Shown: positions 8,358-17,647, counted from the first letter of the stretch. The stretch: DNA of 64,000 bases from Bacillus sp. BGMRC 2118 (GCA_008364785.1 VTTJ01000009.1:124001-188000); one strand, 5' to 3'. Numbers and translations: made by a program. Notes: generated from the sequence alone by a model not told the origin.

Positions 8358-8394
8358 AAAAAGATGAACATCAGAATCCTATGTTCATCTTTAT
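8358..8394 (-). terminator. Intrinsic terminator after the sugar operon
   Basis: Perfect 12-bp inverted repeat AAAGATGAACAT/ATGTTCATCTTT with a 9-base loop, then TTTTTT on the minus strand, five bases after the glucosidase stop codon. Confidence 0.85.
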
Positions 8395-8398
8395 TTAT

Positions 8399-10084
8399 TT
8401 ATTTCTTCAGACGGTAAACTCTTGCCTCATAAGGCTTTAACGGAAACTTCTCAATAGATTGATCTGCATCGACATCATAGTTTGAAATTATCAATTCTCT
8501 TTTTTCAGAATTAATATGTCCTGGAAGAACAAATTCCGGCGTTTCCTTACTGAAGTTGCAGACCACGAGAAGTTGTTCATCACCAAGTGTTCTAGTGAAG
8601 GCATAAATTTGTTCATCATCTTCATGGATGATATCGTATGTTCCATAAACGATAATTTCATGCTGTTTTCTCAGCTTAATTAATTCTTGATAATAGTAGA
8701 AAATTGAATCTTTATCAGCTAGAACTGCTTCTGCATTAATATTTTCGTAATTTGGATTTACAGGTATCCACGGAGTTCCTGTCGTAAAGCCCGCGTTTGC
8801 ACTTGCATCCCAATGAATCGGAGTTCGCGCATTATCACGACCTCTTTCATGAATTCCTTTAAAGATTTCTTCATGAGAAAGAAAATCTGGTGTTAAATCA
8901 CGATAGGCATTTAGAGTTTCGATGTCTCGATAATCGTCAATGCTTGTAAATTTCACATTTGTCATGCCCATTTCTTCTCCTTGATAAATATAAGGAGAAC
9001 CTTGCATCATATGAAGACACGTAGCAAGCATTTTACCTGAAATCACACGATATTCTTCAGAATCATTACCCCATCTAGAAATGGCTCTTGGTTGGTCATG
9101 ATTGCTCCAATATAAGCTATTCCAGCCTTCGTTTTCTAATTCCTTTTGCCATTTCGTAAAGATCTTCTTCAAATCTGTCAGTTTCCATTCATTTGGATCC
9201 CATTTACCGAACTTTCCATCACCTAGTCCAACATGTTCGAAATGGAAGACCATGTTCAATTCATGTCTGTCTTCTCCTGTATATAGCTTTCCTTGTTCAA
9301 CGGAAACTCCAGGCATTTCACCGACCGTGATTGTATCATAGTGACTTAATGCTTCACGATTCATTTCATGTAAGAACTCATGAATTCTCGGCCCATTCAT
9401 GTAATACTTTCCGCCGTCACCGTATGGAAGGCCTTCTTTTACTTCACCTTGCGGGTAGCTTGTATCTTTCGAGATAAAGTTAACAACATCCATTCGGAAA
9501 CCGTCAACACCCTTATCTAGCCAGTATCGCATCATGTCGTAAACTTCATTTCTGAGTTCAGGATTTTCCCAATTCAAATCTGGCTGTTTCTTGCTGAAAA
9601 GGTGTAAATAATATTCATCTGTTGCTTCATCATACTCCCAGACACTTCCACCAAAGGCAGCACCCCAGTTTGTCGGTGGCTGTCCGTTGACACCTTTTTT
9701 CCATATATAATAATCGCGATAAGGATTGTCCTTTGATTTTCTGGATTCAACAAACCACTGATGCTCATCACTTGAATGGTTGACAACAAGGTCCATCATA
9801 ATTTTGATATCATGTTGATGAGCAGTTGTTAGCATCTTTTCAAAGTCTTCCATCGTCCCGAACTCATCCATAATATTACGATAATCCGAAATATCATATC
9901 CGTTATCATCATTCGGTGACTTATAGACTGGTGATAACCAAATGACATCGATCCCAAGTTTTTTGAGATACGGAAGTTTTTCTGTAATTCCGTTAATATC
10001 ACCAATTCCATCACCGTTCGAATCATTAAAACTTCTCGGATAGATCTGGTATATGACACTTTCTTTCCACCATTTTTTATTCAT
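8399..10084 (-). CDS. GH13 alpha-glucosidase (oligo-1,6-glucosidase type)
   Basis: A 561-residue cytoplasmic glycoside hydrolase of family 13. The conserved regions are intact: DLVVNHSSD (about 98-106), QPDLNW (167-172), GFRMDVVN with nucleophile D199, VGEMPG with acid/base E256, and SNHD with transition-state stabiliser D330. The valine right after the nucleophile is the residue associated with activity on alpha-1,6 bonds in the oligo-1,6-glucosidase/sucrase-isomaltase-like group, where strict alpha-1,4 enzymes often have alanine. I chose ATG 10084 because AGGAG lies upstream; a TTG six codons earlier extends the frame. As last gene of the uptake operon it should split imported isomalto- or malto-oligosaccharides. 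Confidence 0.93.
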   Translation of the reverse strand: MNKKWWKESVIYQIYPRSFNDSNGDGIGDINGITEKLPYLKKLGIDVIWLSPVYKSPNDDNGYDISDYRNIMDEFGTMEDFEKMLTTAHQHDIKIMMDLVVNHSSDEHQWFVESRKSKDNPYRDYYIWKKGVNGQPPTNWGAAFGGSVWEYDEATDEYYLHLFSKKQPDLNWENPELRNEVYDMMRYWLDKGVDGFRMDVVNFISKDTSYPQGEVKEGLPYGDGGKYYMNGPRIHEFLHEMNREALSHYDTITVGEMPGVSVEQGKLYTGEDRHELNMVFHFEHVGLGDGKFGKWDPNEWKLTDLKKIFTKWQKELENEGWNSLYWSNHDQPRAISRWGNDSEEYRVISGKMLATCLHMMQGSPYIYQGEEMGMTNVKFTSIDDYRDIETLNAYRDLTPDFLSHEEIFKGIHERGRDNARTPIHWDASANAGFTTGTPWIPVNPNYENINAEAVLADKDSIFYYYQELIKLRKQHEIIVYGTYDIIHEDDEQIYAFTRTLGDEQLLVVCNFSKETPEFVLPGHINSEKRELIISNYDVDADQSIEKFPLKPYEARVYRLKK

Positions 10085-10114
10085 TCTAAAAACACTCCTC
10101 AACTTGTATTTCTA

Positions 10115-10936
10115 TTATTTAATGGATCCTTTCATTACCCCGCTAATAATCCACTTTTGCGCAAATACATAGACAATTATCATTGGAGCAAGAGCCATTA
10201 AATAAGATGCAAATGCTAAATTATAGTCTGTACTAAATTGAGATTGGAACACATATTGCACTAGTGGCAGTGTTGCCATTTCCCTGTCACTTAACAGGAC
10301 AAGCGGCAGCATAAAGTCATTCCATGCACCAAGAGCAGTCAGAATAGCCACAGTCGCATTCATTGGAGCAAGTAAAGGGAATATGACTTTCCAGAAAACG
10401 CCCCATGTACTGGCTCCGTCAATAATCGCTGCCTCTTCTAACTCAATAGGAATTGAACGGATGAACCCAATGTAAATAAAAACATTAAACGATAAATTAA
10501 ATACAATATATAAGATGATTAACCCAACTAGATTATCCATTCCCCACGCACTGGTTTGCTTAACAAGTGGAAGCATGATAATCGGGAAAGGGATGAACAT
10601 CGCACTCAAGAAGTAATAATATAATGACTTATACAGTCTTTTATGCATGTTTCTCGCCACAACATAGGCAACTAAAGAGTTTGTCAGTACCGTAAAAAAT
10701 GTCACAAACAGCGTTACAATGAAGCTGTTTTTTAATGCATTGAAGAAATTTGTCATTTCAATGGCCTGTATGAAATTATCAAATGACCACGATTTTGGAA
10801 GTGTGAGTAAATTACCTGCCATTTCCGGTGGTGTTTTAAACGCAATGGTGATTGTTAAATACAATGGGAAAAGAATTAACAATGAGCCAAATAATAAAAG
10901 ACTAGTTGCGGTCCAATTTATTCCTTTTCGATTCAT
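10115..10936 (-). CDS. Sugar ABC transporter permease (MalG type)
   Basis: A 273-residue inner-membrane subunit with about six membrane helices. The cytoplasmic coupling loop carries the EAA motif ELEEAAIIDGASTWGVFWKV (about 165-184), which contacts the ATPase. The C-terminal GVMKGSIK is typical of the MalG/CUT1 subfamily. It forms a heterodimer with the permease encoded immediately upstream, from which it is separated by one base. No ATPase gene is present in the operon, so a shared MsmX-type ATPase from elsewhere on the chromosome is implied, as in B. subtilis. Confidence 0.94.
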   Translation of the reverse strand: MNRKGINWTATSLLLFGSLLILFPLYLTITIAFKTPPEMAGNLLTLPKSWSFDNFIQAIEMTNFFNALKNSFIVTLFVTFFTVLTNSLVAYVVARNMHKRLYKSLYYYFLSAMFIPFPIIMLPLVKQTSAWGMDNLVGLIILYIVFNLSFNVFIYIGFIRSIPIELEEAAIIDGASTWGVFWKVIFPLLAPMNATVAILTALGAWNDFMLPLVLLSDREMATLPLVQYVFQSQFSTDYNLAFASYLMALAPMIIVYVFAQKWIISGVMKGSIK

Positions 10937-10937
10937 T

Positions 10938-11795
10938 TTATTCCGCCTCCCTCTTATTCAAAAATCGCAGTTGGAAGACTGAAATAACAACAATAACGAT
11001 AAAGTACAACACAGCATTTGCTGATTGATAAGCAAAATCTCCGCCTTCAAATCCTCCTCTGTAAATTAACAGGGAAATGGATTCTGTTGCTCTACCAGGT
11101 CCTCCTCCAGTCAGTGCAACGATTTGGTCAAATACCTGAAGGAATCCTTTCATTGATAAGACCATGTTTATCGTGAAAAAAGGAGCGATCAATGGGAACG
11201 TAATACTCCAAAACTTTCTCCATATTCCTGCACCATCGATACTGGCTGCTTCATACAAATCTTCAGAGATTGTAACAAGGCCAGCCAAATATAAAATGGT
11301 ATTAAACGATACGGATTGCCAAACAGCTACTAGAACAATTCCTAACCAAGCTAAGTCCGGATTACCTAAGATATTACTAGCAAGCCAGTCCCACCCCAAC
11401 TGTTCTCCAATTCTAGGGAAAATATGGGCAAATATAAAGTTGAATATAAAACCAACGATTAAAATACTTAAGATATACGGTAAGAAATAGACTGCTCTAA
11501 GGGTTTTTTGAAATTTAATTTTTGAATTAAGTCCGATTGCAATCATTAGGCTAATGAAGTTTACAATAATGGTTGTAACGATTGCAAATTTAAATGTAAA
11601 CAAGTACGCACTTCCCGCACGGTCATCCTTAAATACATTCAGGTAATTTTTTATCCCGACGAAATTCCAGTCTCCGTATCCTTTCCAGTCTGTAAAACTG
11701 TAAAAGATACCTTGTAAGGCTGGATATGTATGAAAGATAAAGAAAAGAACGAATGCAGGGATCGCAATGGACAGATAGACTTTACTTTTCTTCAT
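10938..11795 (-). CDS. Sugar ABC transporter permease (MalF type)
   Basis: A 285-residue permease of the CUT1 carbohydrate family with about six helices; the N-terminal segment ends in FHTYPALQGIFYSFTDW, a common signature for this subunit. The EAA loop is LYEAASIDGAGIWRKFWSIT (about 180-199). It pairs with the MalG-type subunit that follows one base later. The ATG at 11795 has AAAGGGGG about eleven bases upstream. A hairpin in the gap after the binding-protein gene may set the ratio between binding protein and permease. Confidence 0.94.
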   Translation of the reverse strand: MKKSKVYLSIAIPAFVLFFIFHTYPALQGIFYSFTDWKGYGDWNFVGIKNYLNVFKDDRAGSAYLFTFKFAIVTTIIVNFISLMIAIGLNSKIKFQKTLRAVYFLPYILSILIVGFIFNFIFAHIFPRIGEQLGWDWLASNILGNPDLAWLGIVLVAVWQSVSFNTILYLAGLVTISEDLYEAASIDGAGIWRKFWSITFPLIAPFFTINMVLSMKGFLQVFDQIVALTGGGPGRATESISLLIYRGGFEGGDFAYQSANAVLYFIVIVVISVFQLRFLNKREAE

Positions 11796-11823
11796 TAGCG
11801 TGGTGGCCCCCTTTAACAGAAGG

Positions 11824-11853
11824 AGCAGGGCATCTTTACACGAGATACCCTGC
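11824..11853 (-). other. Intercistronic stem-loop between binding protein and permease genes
   Basis: Stem GCAGGGTATC/GATGCCCTGC (one mismatch) with a 9-base loop, without a U-tract. It sits right after the binding-protein stop codon. Such stems usually protect the upstream message or reduce read-through, giving more binding protein than permease. Confidence 0.6.
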
Positions 11854-11861
11854 CATTCTGA

Positions 11862-13103
11862 TTAACGATTTTGAATTTTATCCCATTCAGCATCTAACTT
11901 CTTAAGGAATGATTCTTTGTTCTTTTTCGCTACAAATTCTTGCAGGTAGCCATCAGTACCCATTCCAGCAGGATAGTAGTGATCTGGGAAGCTTGTAAGT
12001 GCTCCACTTTCAAAATTAGCTTTAATTCCTTCGAATACTGGATCTTCTTGGAATACGTCTTGTACTGCAGAGAATGCTTTTTGTTCATCTGTATATTTCT
12101 TAGCTGTTTCTTTATCCAACATAAACTCTAGGAATTTTGTAGCTTCTTCTTTATGCTTTGTATCTTTATTCATTGTTAATACAACGTCAACACCAGATAC
12201 AAGCTTATTTTGCGCAGGGTCATTTGTTACCGGCATTGGGAACACACCAAGTTGAATATCGGGATTTGCCTTTTTAATTTCTGGAATTGCCCAGTTTCCT
12301 TGAAGGTAGAATACACCTTTTCCACTTGCAAAAGCGTTGTTTCCATCGCCGTAAGCAACACCCATATTATCTTTATGGCCATAGCTAGTGAGTGTCAACA
12401 TTTTATCCGCAACTTCATCATAGCTTTCTACAAACGTTGCTTCACCATTATTTTTCTTTTGGGCAAAGTCTTCACCCGCAATGTTCGCACCAAGTGAATT
12501 CCAAGGAATCATACCTGTCCACGCATCTTTTAGCGTGAAGTAGATTGGAATTTCACCAGCAGCCTTAGCCTTATCCAATGCTGCTACAAATTCATCCCAC
12601 GTTTTTGGAACTTCAAGTCCTAATGCTTCAAACTTCTCTTTGTTGTAAATGACAGCATTTGCATTTGTTGCATATGGAATACCAAATGTTCCTTCTTCAT
12701 CTGGACCTACTAGTCTGCCAAGCATGTCAACATAAGAAGGTTGAACATTGTTAATAAGGTCTGAATCAGAGAAATCATTTAATACACCTGCTCTAGCTAA
12801 TTCTCCGTATGTTGCATTTCCACCGATTGCCATAAGATCTGGTAAGTCATTTTTAGTTAAACGTGTTTTAATTACTGTTTCAGCCTCCGGAGGAGAATCC
12901 AATTTAATTTTAATATCAGGATTTTTCTCTTCGAATTCTTTAATTAGCCCTTTGTAAGTCTCAATATTTTCTGCTTTGTTAGAGAATAATTCAAGCGTTA
13001 CTTTACCGTCTTTTGCTTCATTATCTCCTCCTCCACATCCGGCTAGTAAAGAAGCACCTAATGCAATACTCATAACGCCCATTGTAACTTTTTTAAATAA
13101 CAT
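11862..13103 (-). CDS. Sugar-binding lipoprotein of an ABC importer
   Basis: A 413-residue extracellular solute-binding protein (family 1). The signal peptide MLFKKVTMGVMSIALGASLL ends in lipobox LAGC (Cys at about 23) followed by a glycine-rich linker, so the protein is lipid-anchored outside the membrane. Features of the maltose-binding fold include VKTRLTKNDLPDLMAIGG-like and IYNKEKFEALGLEVPKTWDE stretches (the latter near 150). ATG 13103 has AGGAGG at good spacing. It is the first gene of the uptake operon; two LacI-type operators lie directly upstream. The paired alpha-glucosidase points to a gluco-oligosaccharide substrate, though that is inferred. Confidence 0.93.
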   Translation of the reverse strand: MLFKKVTMGVMSIALGASLLAGCGGGDNEAKDGKVTLELFSNKAENIETYKGLIKEFEEKNPDIKIKLDSPPEAETVIKTRLTKNDLPDLMAIGGNATYGELARAGVLNDFSDSDLINNVQPSYVDMLGRLVGPDEEGTFGIPYATNANAVIYNKEKFEALGLEVPKTWDEFVAALDKAKAAGEIPIYFTLKDAWTGMIPWNSLGANIAGEDFAQKKNNGEATFVESYDEVADKMLTLTSYGHKDNMGVAYGDGNNAFASGKGVFYLQGNWAIPEIKKANPDIQLGVFPMPVTNDPAQNKLVSGVDVVLTMNKDTKHKEEATKFLEFMLDKETAKKYTDEQKAFSAVQDVFQEDPVFEGIKANFESGALTSFPDHYYPAGMGTDGYLQEFVAKKNKESFLKKLDAEWDKIQNR

Positions 13104-13134
13104 GGTTTGTTTCCTCCTAAATATTGAATGTATA

Positions 13135-13146
13135 GTAAACGTTTAC
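13135..13146. promoter_or_regulatory. LacI-type operator 1 of the sugar operon
   Basis: Perfect 12-bp palindrome GTAAACGTTTAC, 32 bases upstream of the binding-protein ATG, where it would block transcription of the operon. Identical copies lie at 13166 and 14241. It resembles but does not fully match a CcpA cre site. Confidence 0.8.
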
Positions 13147-13164
13147 GCAAATGAATACACAGAA

Positions 13165-13178
13165 CGTAAACGTTTACG
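13165..13178. promoter_or_regulatory. LacI-type operator 2 of the sugar operon
   Basis: CGTAAACGTTTACG, a 14-bp perfect palindrome containing the same 12-bp core. Its centre is 31 bp from that of operator 1, about three helical turns, so both dimers would bind the same DNA face. Confidence 0.8.
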
Positions 13179-13204
13179 TAAATGCGTGAATATAAGGGAA
13201 AGAC

Positions 13205-14209
13205 TTAACTCCTTTCCTTTACACTCATTCTTTCTATAATCTTATGTGGAACGATACTGCTGCCAGGAACTTGATCTGTATCCATCATCTCCATTAACAT
13301 CTTACCAGCAATTTCACCCATTTCCATAAAAGGTTGGTGAATTGTAGTTAATGGCGGAACTGACATACTGGCTAAGTTAATATTATCGTAACCTATAATA
13401 GACAAATCATTCGGTACGTTTATCCCGAACTGACTTGCTGCCGAAATGGCACCAACTGCCATTTCATCACTTGCTGTAAAAATAGCGGTTGTTTGTGGTT
13501 TTTGATTCAACAGATTAACTAAACCCATTTTCCCATCCCAAAAGCTAAATCCACTTGTCACCATAACACTATCTGTATCTACCTTAAGATTGTAATCTTT
13601 CATGGCCTGAATAAACCCATCAATTCGAGGTTTACCCGCAATCATATCTTCCTTATTACCACTAATCATCCCAATATTTTGATGACCTTTTTGGATCAGA
13701 TACTCTGTCGCTGAATAGGCTGCCTCAAAATCACTTACTTTCACATATGGAATTGGTAATTCAGATTGTGTCGATAATAGAACTAAAGGAACCTTCATTT
13801 TGGTTATAAAATCGTATTGATTCTCTTGTAAGACTTCGCTGGTATAGATAATTCCGTCCACGCGCTTTTCAGCTAGCAGTTGAAGGTATTTCATCGTTTT
13901 ATTCGGATCAGATTCTGTATGACAAACGATGACACTAGATTCATGTTCACTAGCCGCTTTCTCTATGCCTCTTAATAACTCAATTACCATCGATCCAGAC
14001 AAGTGAGGAAATAATACACCAATAGTATGTGTCTTCTTATTAATTAATCCTCTTGCAATGGCATTCGGATGGTAGCCAAGCTCATCAATTGCCTCTAGTA
14101 CTTTCTTCTTCGTTTTTAAGGAATACCCAGGTTGACCATTTAAAATTCTTGAAACAGTTGCAATGGAAACATTTGCTAGCTTCGCAACATCCTTAATCGT
14201 GGAAGCCAT
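13205..14209 (-). CDS. LacI-family transcriptional regulator of the sugar operon
   Basis: A 334-residue repressor. The N-terminal helix-turn-helix reads IKDVAKLANVSIATVSRILNG (about 5-25), followed by the hinge region LGYHPNAIARGL (about 44-55) that inserts into the DNA minor groove. The rest is the periplasmic-binding-protein-like effector domain with IIGYDNINLASMSVPPLTTIHQP near the C-terminus. ATG 14209 has GGTGGG upstream. It is transcribed ahead of the transport genes on the same strand, with operators on both sides: two before the binding-protein gene and one before itself. That points to control of the operon and self-repression. A sugar released in uptake is the likely inducer. Confidence 0.93.
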   Translation of the reverse strand: MASTIKDVAKLANVSIATVSRILNGQPGYSLKTKKKVLEAIDELGYHPNAIARGLINKKTHTIGVLFPHLSGSMVIELLRGIEKAASEHESSVIVCHTESDPNKTMKYLQLLAEKRVDGIIYTSEVLQENQYDFITKMKVPLVLLSTQSELPIPYVKVSDFEAAYSATEYLIQKGHQNIGMISGNKEDMIAGKPRIDGFIQAMKDYNLKVDTDSVMVTSGFSFWDGKMGLVNLLNQKPQTTAIFTASDEMAVGAISAASQFGINVPNDLSIIGYDNINLASMSVPPLTTIHQPFMEMGEIAGKMLMEMMDTDQVPGSSIVPHKIIERMSVKERS

Positions 14210-14240
14210 ATCCCACCTTCTTTTACTAAATATTCTTTGA

Positions 14241-14252
14241 GTAAACGTTTAC
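14241..14252. promoter_or_regulatory. LacI-type operator 3 upstream of the regulator gene
   Basis: Third copy of GTAAACGTTTAC, 31 bases before the regulator ATG. A TATAAA hexamer lies a few bases upstream on the minus strand, so the site would sit near the transcription start and allow autorepression. Confidence 0.75.
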
Positions 14253-14453
14253 GTAAAGATTTATAAAATAAACAAGATGTTTACATAGATAAATTATCAT
14301 ACTATGAAAGCCTTTACAATCATTATTTTTTTACCAAATACATATGGATTGTTCGCACCATTACATATTAAACAGTAGAATATAAGTTGTATTCTATTAT
14401 GAGCATGTAAACGTGGCATCTAAATCAAATCTAAGTCCCTGACGTTTTCCACT

Positions 14454-14491
14454 TTATCCAGAAGTTATACGTCTTAAATTGAGCTGGATAA
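14454..14491 (+). promoter_or_regulatory. Inverted repeat upstream of the BmrA-type gene
   Basis: TTATCCAG and CTGGATAA form a perfect 8-bp inverted repeat separated by 22 bases, ending about 10 bases before the AAAGGAG ribosome binding site. It could be an operator or a leader hairpin. No clear promoter was found, and the remainder of 14253-14516 shows nothing else. Confidence 0.35.
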
Positions 14492-14516
14492 CCCTATACA
14501 AAGGAGAATATAAAAT

Positions 14517-16265
14517 ATGGAATTGAACCCGAAGCAGTCCCGAACATCCTTCATCTCTTTAATTCTGTCCACCCAAATACCCAAGCTGATTTTAACAATC
14601 GGCCTCATTGGAAGTTTACTTACAACCTTAGCTGGACTTGCAATCCCATTATTAACAAGAGAAATGGTGGATGGCTTTTCAATTGAATCACTAAATACAC
14701 AATTAATTGTGGCAATTGTGGCTGTCTTTATTTTACAAGCAGTCATCGATGGACTCTCTTTATATGCATTAACATATGTAGGTCAGCGTATCGTTGCCCA
14801 GCTGAGAGAAAAGATTTACTTTAAATTACTACGACTACCGGTCACGTACTATGACAAGCATACAAGCGGTGAGACGGTAAGCCGTGTTGTCAATGATACT
14901 GGCGTTTTAAAAGACTTAATCTCTCAACACTTCCCTCAATTCATTAGTGGAATTATTTCTATCGTTGGATCTATCATCATCCTATTTATTATGGATTGGA
15001 AGATGACGCTATTAATGTTCATTTCTGTTCCATTATCTATTTTGTTTATTGCTCCGTTAGGGAGAAGCATGTCAAAAATTTCGCGCAGTCTCCAAGATGA
15101 GACAGCAAAATTTACCGCAAATGTGCAACAAACCTTAAGTGAAATACGACTAATGAAAGCATCGAATGCTGAAAAGAAAGAAGAGCAGCGCGGAGCAGAG
15201 GGTATTCAGAACTTATTTAGATTTGGTTTACGAGAGGGACGAATTTTTGCATTAATTGGTCCTCTTATGTACTTAGTTGTGATGGTTGTCATTGTAATCA
15301 TCATTGGCTATGGTGGTATTCGCGTTTCAGAAGGGACAATGACTACTGGTTCTCTCGTAGCTTTCTTACTGTATTTGTTTCAAATTATTTATCCGATCAC
15401 ATCGTTTACGATGTTCTTCACACAGCTTCAGAAGGCAAAGGGAGCGACTGAGCGCATTATTGATATAGTAGAAGAGAATGTGGAATCAGGGCAAACAGGT
15501 ATAGAACTGGATATCTCCAATCTTGAAATTCATGTCCAGAATGTTTCGTTTTCCTTTAGTGAAGATGAACCGATCATACGAGATGTTTCCTTTGATGTTC
15601 CGGCAGGTTCTGTTGTTGCTATTGCAGGGCCGAGTGGTGGAGGAAAGACGACAATGTTCGGTTTACTAGAACGCTATTATGAACCAACTTCCGGTCAGAT
15701 TTTAATTGGAGATATTCCAATCAGTGAACTGTCTATCCACTCTTGGAGACGACAAATTGGTTATGTTTCACAAGACAGTCCGATGATGGTCGGAACCATC
15801 CGCGAAAACTTATGCTATGGACTTGAGGATGTAGGTAAAATTGAGGATGAACGTCTATGGGAAGTATCCAAAATGGCGTATGCTGAACAGTTTATACGAG
15901 AGTTTCCAAAAGGCTTAGACACGGAAGTAGGCGAACGTGGTGTGAAGCTTTCAGGAGGACAAAGACAAAGAATTGCTATTGCTAGGGCCTTTCTTCGAGA
16001 TCCTAAAATCTTAATGATGGATGAAGCAACCGCAAGCTTGGACAGCCAATCTGAAGGCATCGTTCAGCAGGCACTTTCAAGACTGATGGAAGGCCGTACA
16101 ACTTTTATGATTGCTCATCGCCTTTCTACCATCGTTCATGCGGACAATATTATCTTTATTGAAAAAGGACAAATTACGGGCTCAGGTACTCATCAGGAAC
16201 TCATTCAATCACATGACCTCTACAGAGAATTTGCTGAACAACAACTGACAAAAGAACAAATTTAA
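14517..16265 (+). CDS. bmrA: Multidrug ABC exporter, BmrA type
   Basis: A 582-residue half-transporter that works as a homodimer in the membrane, exporting hydrophobic drugs by ATP hydrolysis. Six helices occupy about 22-310; the ATPase domain has Walker A GPSGGGKTT (371-379), SQDSPMM Q-loop, signature LSGGQRQR (478-485), Walker B ILMMDEA (498-504) and the switch histidine in IAHRLST. The wording of the membrane domain (IPLLTREMVDGFS, SGETVSRVVNDTGVLKDLI, TFFTQLQK-like segments) and the C-terminal YREFAEQQL closely resemble what I remember of B. subtilis BmrA. ATG 14517 follows AAAGGAGAAT. It is divergent from the sugar operon and stands alone. Confidence 0.92.
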   Translation: MELNPKQSRTSFISLILSTQIPKLILTIGLIGSLLTTLAGLAIPLLTREMVDGFSIESLNTQLIVAIVAVFILQAVIDGLSLYALTYVGQRIVAQLREKIYFKLLRLPVTYYDKHTSGETVSRVVNDTGVLKDLISQHFPQFISGIISIVGSIIILFIMDWKMTLLMFISVPLSILFIAPLGRSMSKISRSLQDETAKFTANVQQTLSEIRLMKASNAEKKEEQRGAEGIQNLFRFGLREGRIFALIGPLMYLVVMVVIVIIIGYGGIRVSEGTMTTGSLVAFLLYLFQIIYPITSFTMFFTQLQKAKGATERIIDIVEENVESGQTGIELDISNLEIHVQNVSFSFSEDEPIIRDVSFDVPAGSVVAIAGPSGGGKTTMFGLLERYYEPTSGQILIGDIPISELSIHSWRRQIGYVSQDSPMMVGTIRENLCYGLEDVGKIEDERLWEVSKMAYAEQFIREFPKGLDTEVGERGVKLSGGQRQRIAIARAFLRDPKILMMDEATASLDSQSEGIVQQALSRLMEGRTTFMIAHRLSTIVHADNIIFIEKGQITGSGTHQELIQSHDLYREFAEQQLTKEQI

Positions 16266-16401
16266 CTGACCACAGCAGGGAAGTAACATCATATGATTTA
16301 AGCAACAATATTTCTGAAACGAGCTATTATCTATGTAAAGTATTTTGGGGTATCCTAACACTACCTTTTTAGAAGCATCTAACAATTGAAGATCTTCCAT
16401 A

Positions 16402-16410
16402 TGCTATACT
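16402..16410 (+). promoter_or_regulatory. Extended -10 promoter for the MFS gene
   Basis: TGCTATACT is an extended -10 element (TGN-TATACT) 34 bases before the GTG start of the MFS gene; no good -35 is spaced for it, which is typical of extended -10 promoters. Confidence 0.5.
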
Positions 16411-16444
16411 TTAGAAAGTTTGATTTGAAAGGAAGTTAAATGAA

Positions 16445-17647
16445 GTGGATGCGAATAAAACAAAAGAATTAACTCGTCCTACATACATGTATTCTTTCAT
16501 TATTGGAATAGTATTGATCGCCTTTAATCTACGTCCAGCTATTACATCTCTAGGGCCTTTAGTTGGCATGATTCAAGAGGATGTTGGCCTTGCCCACTGG
16601 AGTACCGGGCTATTAATGAGTTTGCCCCTAATCGTATTTGCGATAATGTCACCTGTTGTACCAAGACTGGCTGCGAAGTTTACAAACGAGGTTACGCTAA
16701 TTATAGGGTTGGCTTCTCTCGTCATCGGGATTTCGATTCGTTCCATTCCTGACACCTTCTTTCTTTTTGCCGGAACCCTATTGGCCGGATTAGGAATTGC
16801 AATAGGGAATGTTCTCTTGCCTGCCGTTGTAAAGGAACGGTTTCCTGAAAAGTTTGGACTCATGACAAGTGTATACTCTACATCAATGGGATTAATTGCT
16901 TCGCTAGCATCAGGAATTAGTGTTCCCTTAGCCGTAAATCTCAATCTCGGATGGCAGGGAGCCCAAGTTGTATGGGGGATTCCCGTTGTCATTGCAATCA
17001 TCGTATGGGCTCTCCTCGTAAAAAATAATAAAAGAACACAAGGTGGCCATGTACGACAAGAGACTGATTCTAAGAAAAAAATATGGAACTCCCCACTTGC
17101 CTGGCAGCTTGCGATTTTCATGGGCTTTCAGTCATTTTTATTTTATGTAACAATATCCTGGTTACCTGAAATTTTACACAGTCACGGAATCAGTATAGAA
17201 ACAGCAGGCTGGTTGTTGTCTTTTACACAGTTAGTCGGCTTACCTGCCAGTTTCTTAGTACCAGTTTTGGCAGGTCGAGTAAAATCACAAGTATATCTGT
17301 CATTTACCTTAGGCTTATTATCCATACTCGGATATACCGGATTATTAGTAGGCTCAAGCTATCCTGTATTAATTGTGAGTATTATCCTAATTGGACTCGC
17401 CTTAGGAGGTAGCTTCCCATTAGCACTTACCTACATAGGACTTCGAACTCGAAATGGACAACAGGCTTCTGCATTATCAGGAATGACACAATCAACAGGC
17501 TATGTGTTGGCAGCAGTTGGCCCCCTTTTCATCGGATTTTTGTTTGATTTAACTCACGTATGGACAACACCTCTAATTACACTAATTATTGTCTCATGTA
17601 TCGTCATGGTCTTCGGAATGTTGTCTGGAAGAAATCGATACGTTTAA
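16445..17647 (+). CDS. MFS transporter, CynX/NimT (YycB-like) family
   Basis: A 400-residue transporter with about twelve membrane helices. The start of helix 1 (AFNLRPAITSLGPLVGMIQED) is the hallmark of the CynX/NimT family, with FPEKFGLMTSVYSTSMG and FPLALTYIGLRTR as later family signatures. Members export cyanate or 2-nitroimidazole or take up related compounds; the substrate here is not predictable. The start is GTG 16445, with AAAGGAAG nine bases upstream; no in-frame ATG precedes the first helix. It lies downstream of the BmrA-type gene with its own promoter, and a strong terminator follows. Confidence 0.9.
   Translation: MDANKTKELTRPTYMYSFIIGIVLIAFNLRPAITSLGPLVGMIQEDVGLAHWSTGLLMSLPLIVFAIMSPVVPRLAAKFTNEVTLIIGLASLVIGISIRSIPDTFFLFAGTLLAGLGIAIGNVLLPAVVKERFPEKFGLMTSVYSTSMGLIASLASGISVPLAVNLNLGWQGAQVVWGIPVVIAIIVWALLVKNNKRTQGGHVRQETDSKKKIWNSPLAWQLAIFMGFQSFLFYVTISWLPEILHSHGISIETAGWLLSFTQLVGLPASFLVPVLAGRVKSQVYLSFTLGLLSILGYTGLLVGSSYPVLIVSIILIGLALGGSFPLALTYIGLRTRNGQQASALSGMTQSTGYVLAAVGPLFIGFLFDLTHVWTTPLITLIIVSCIVMVFGMLSGRNRYV

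Noticed and set aside
16573..17121. 182-codon minus-strand frame inside the CynX-type MFS gene
   Set aside because: It is fully antisense to a well-supported transporter gene, has no ribosome binding site and its residues reflect complementary codons of membrane helices.
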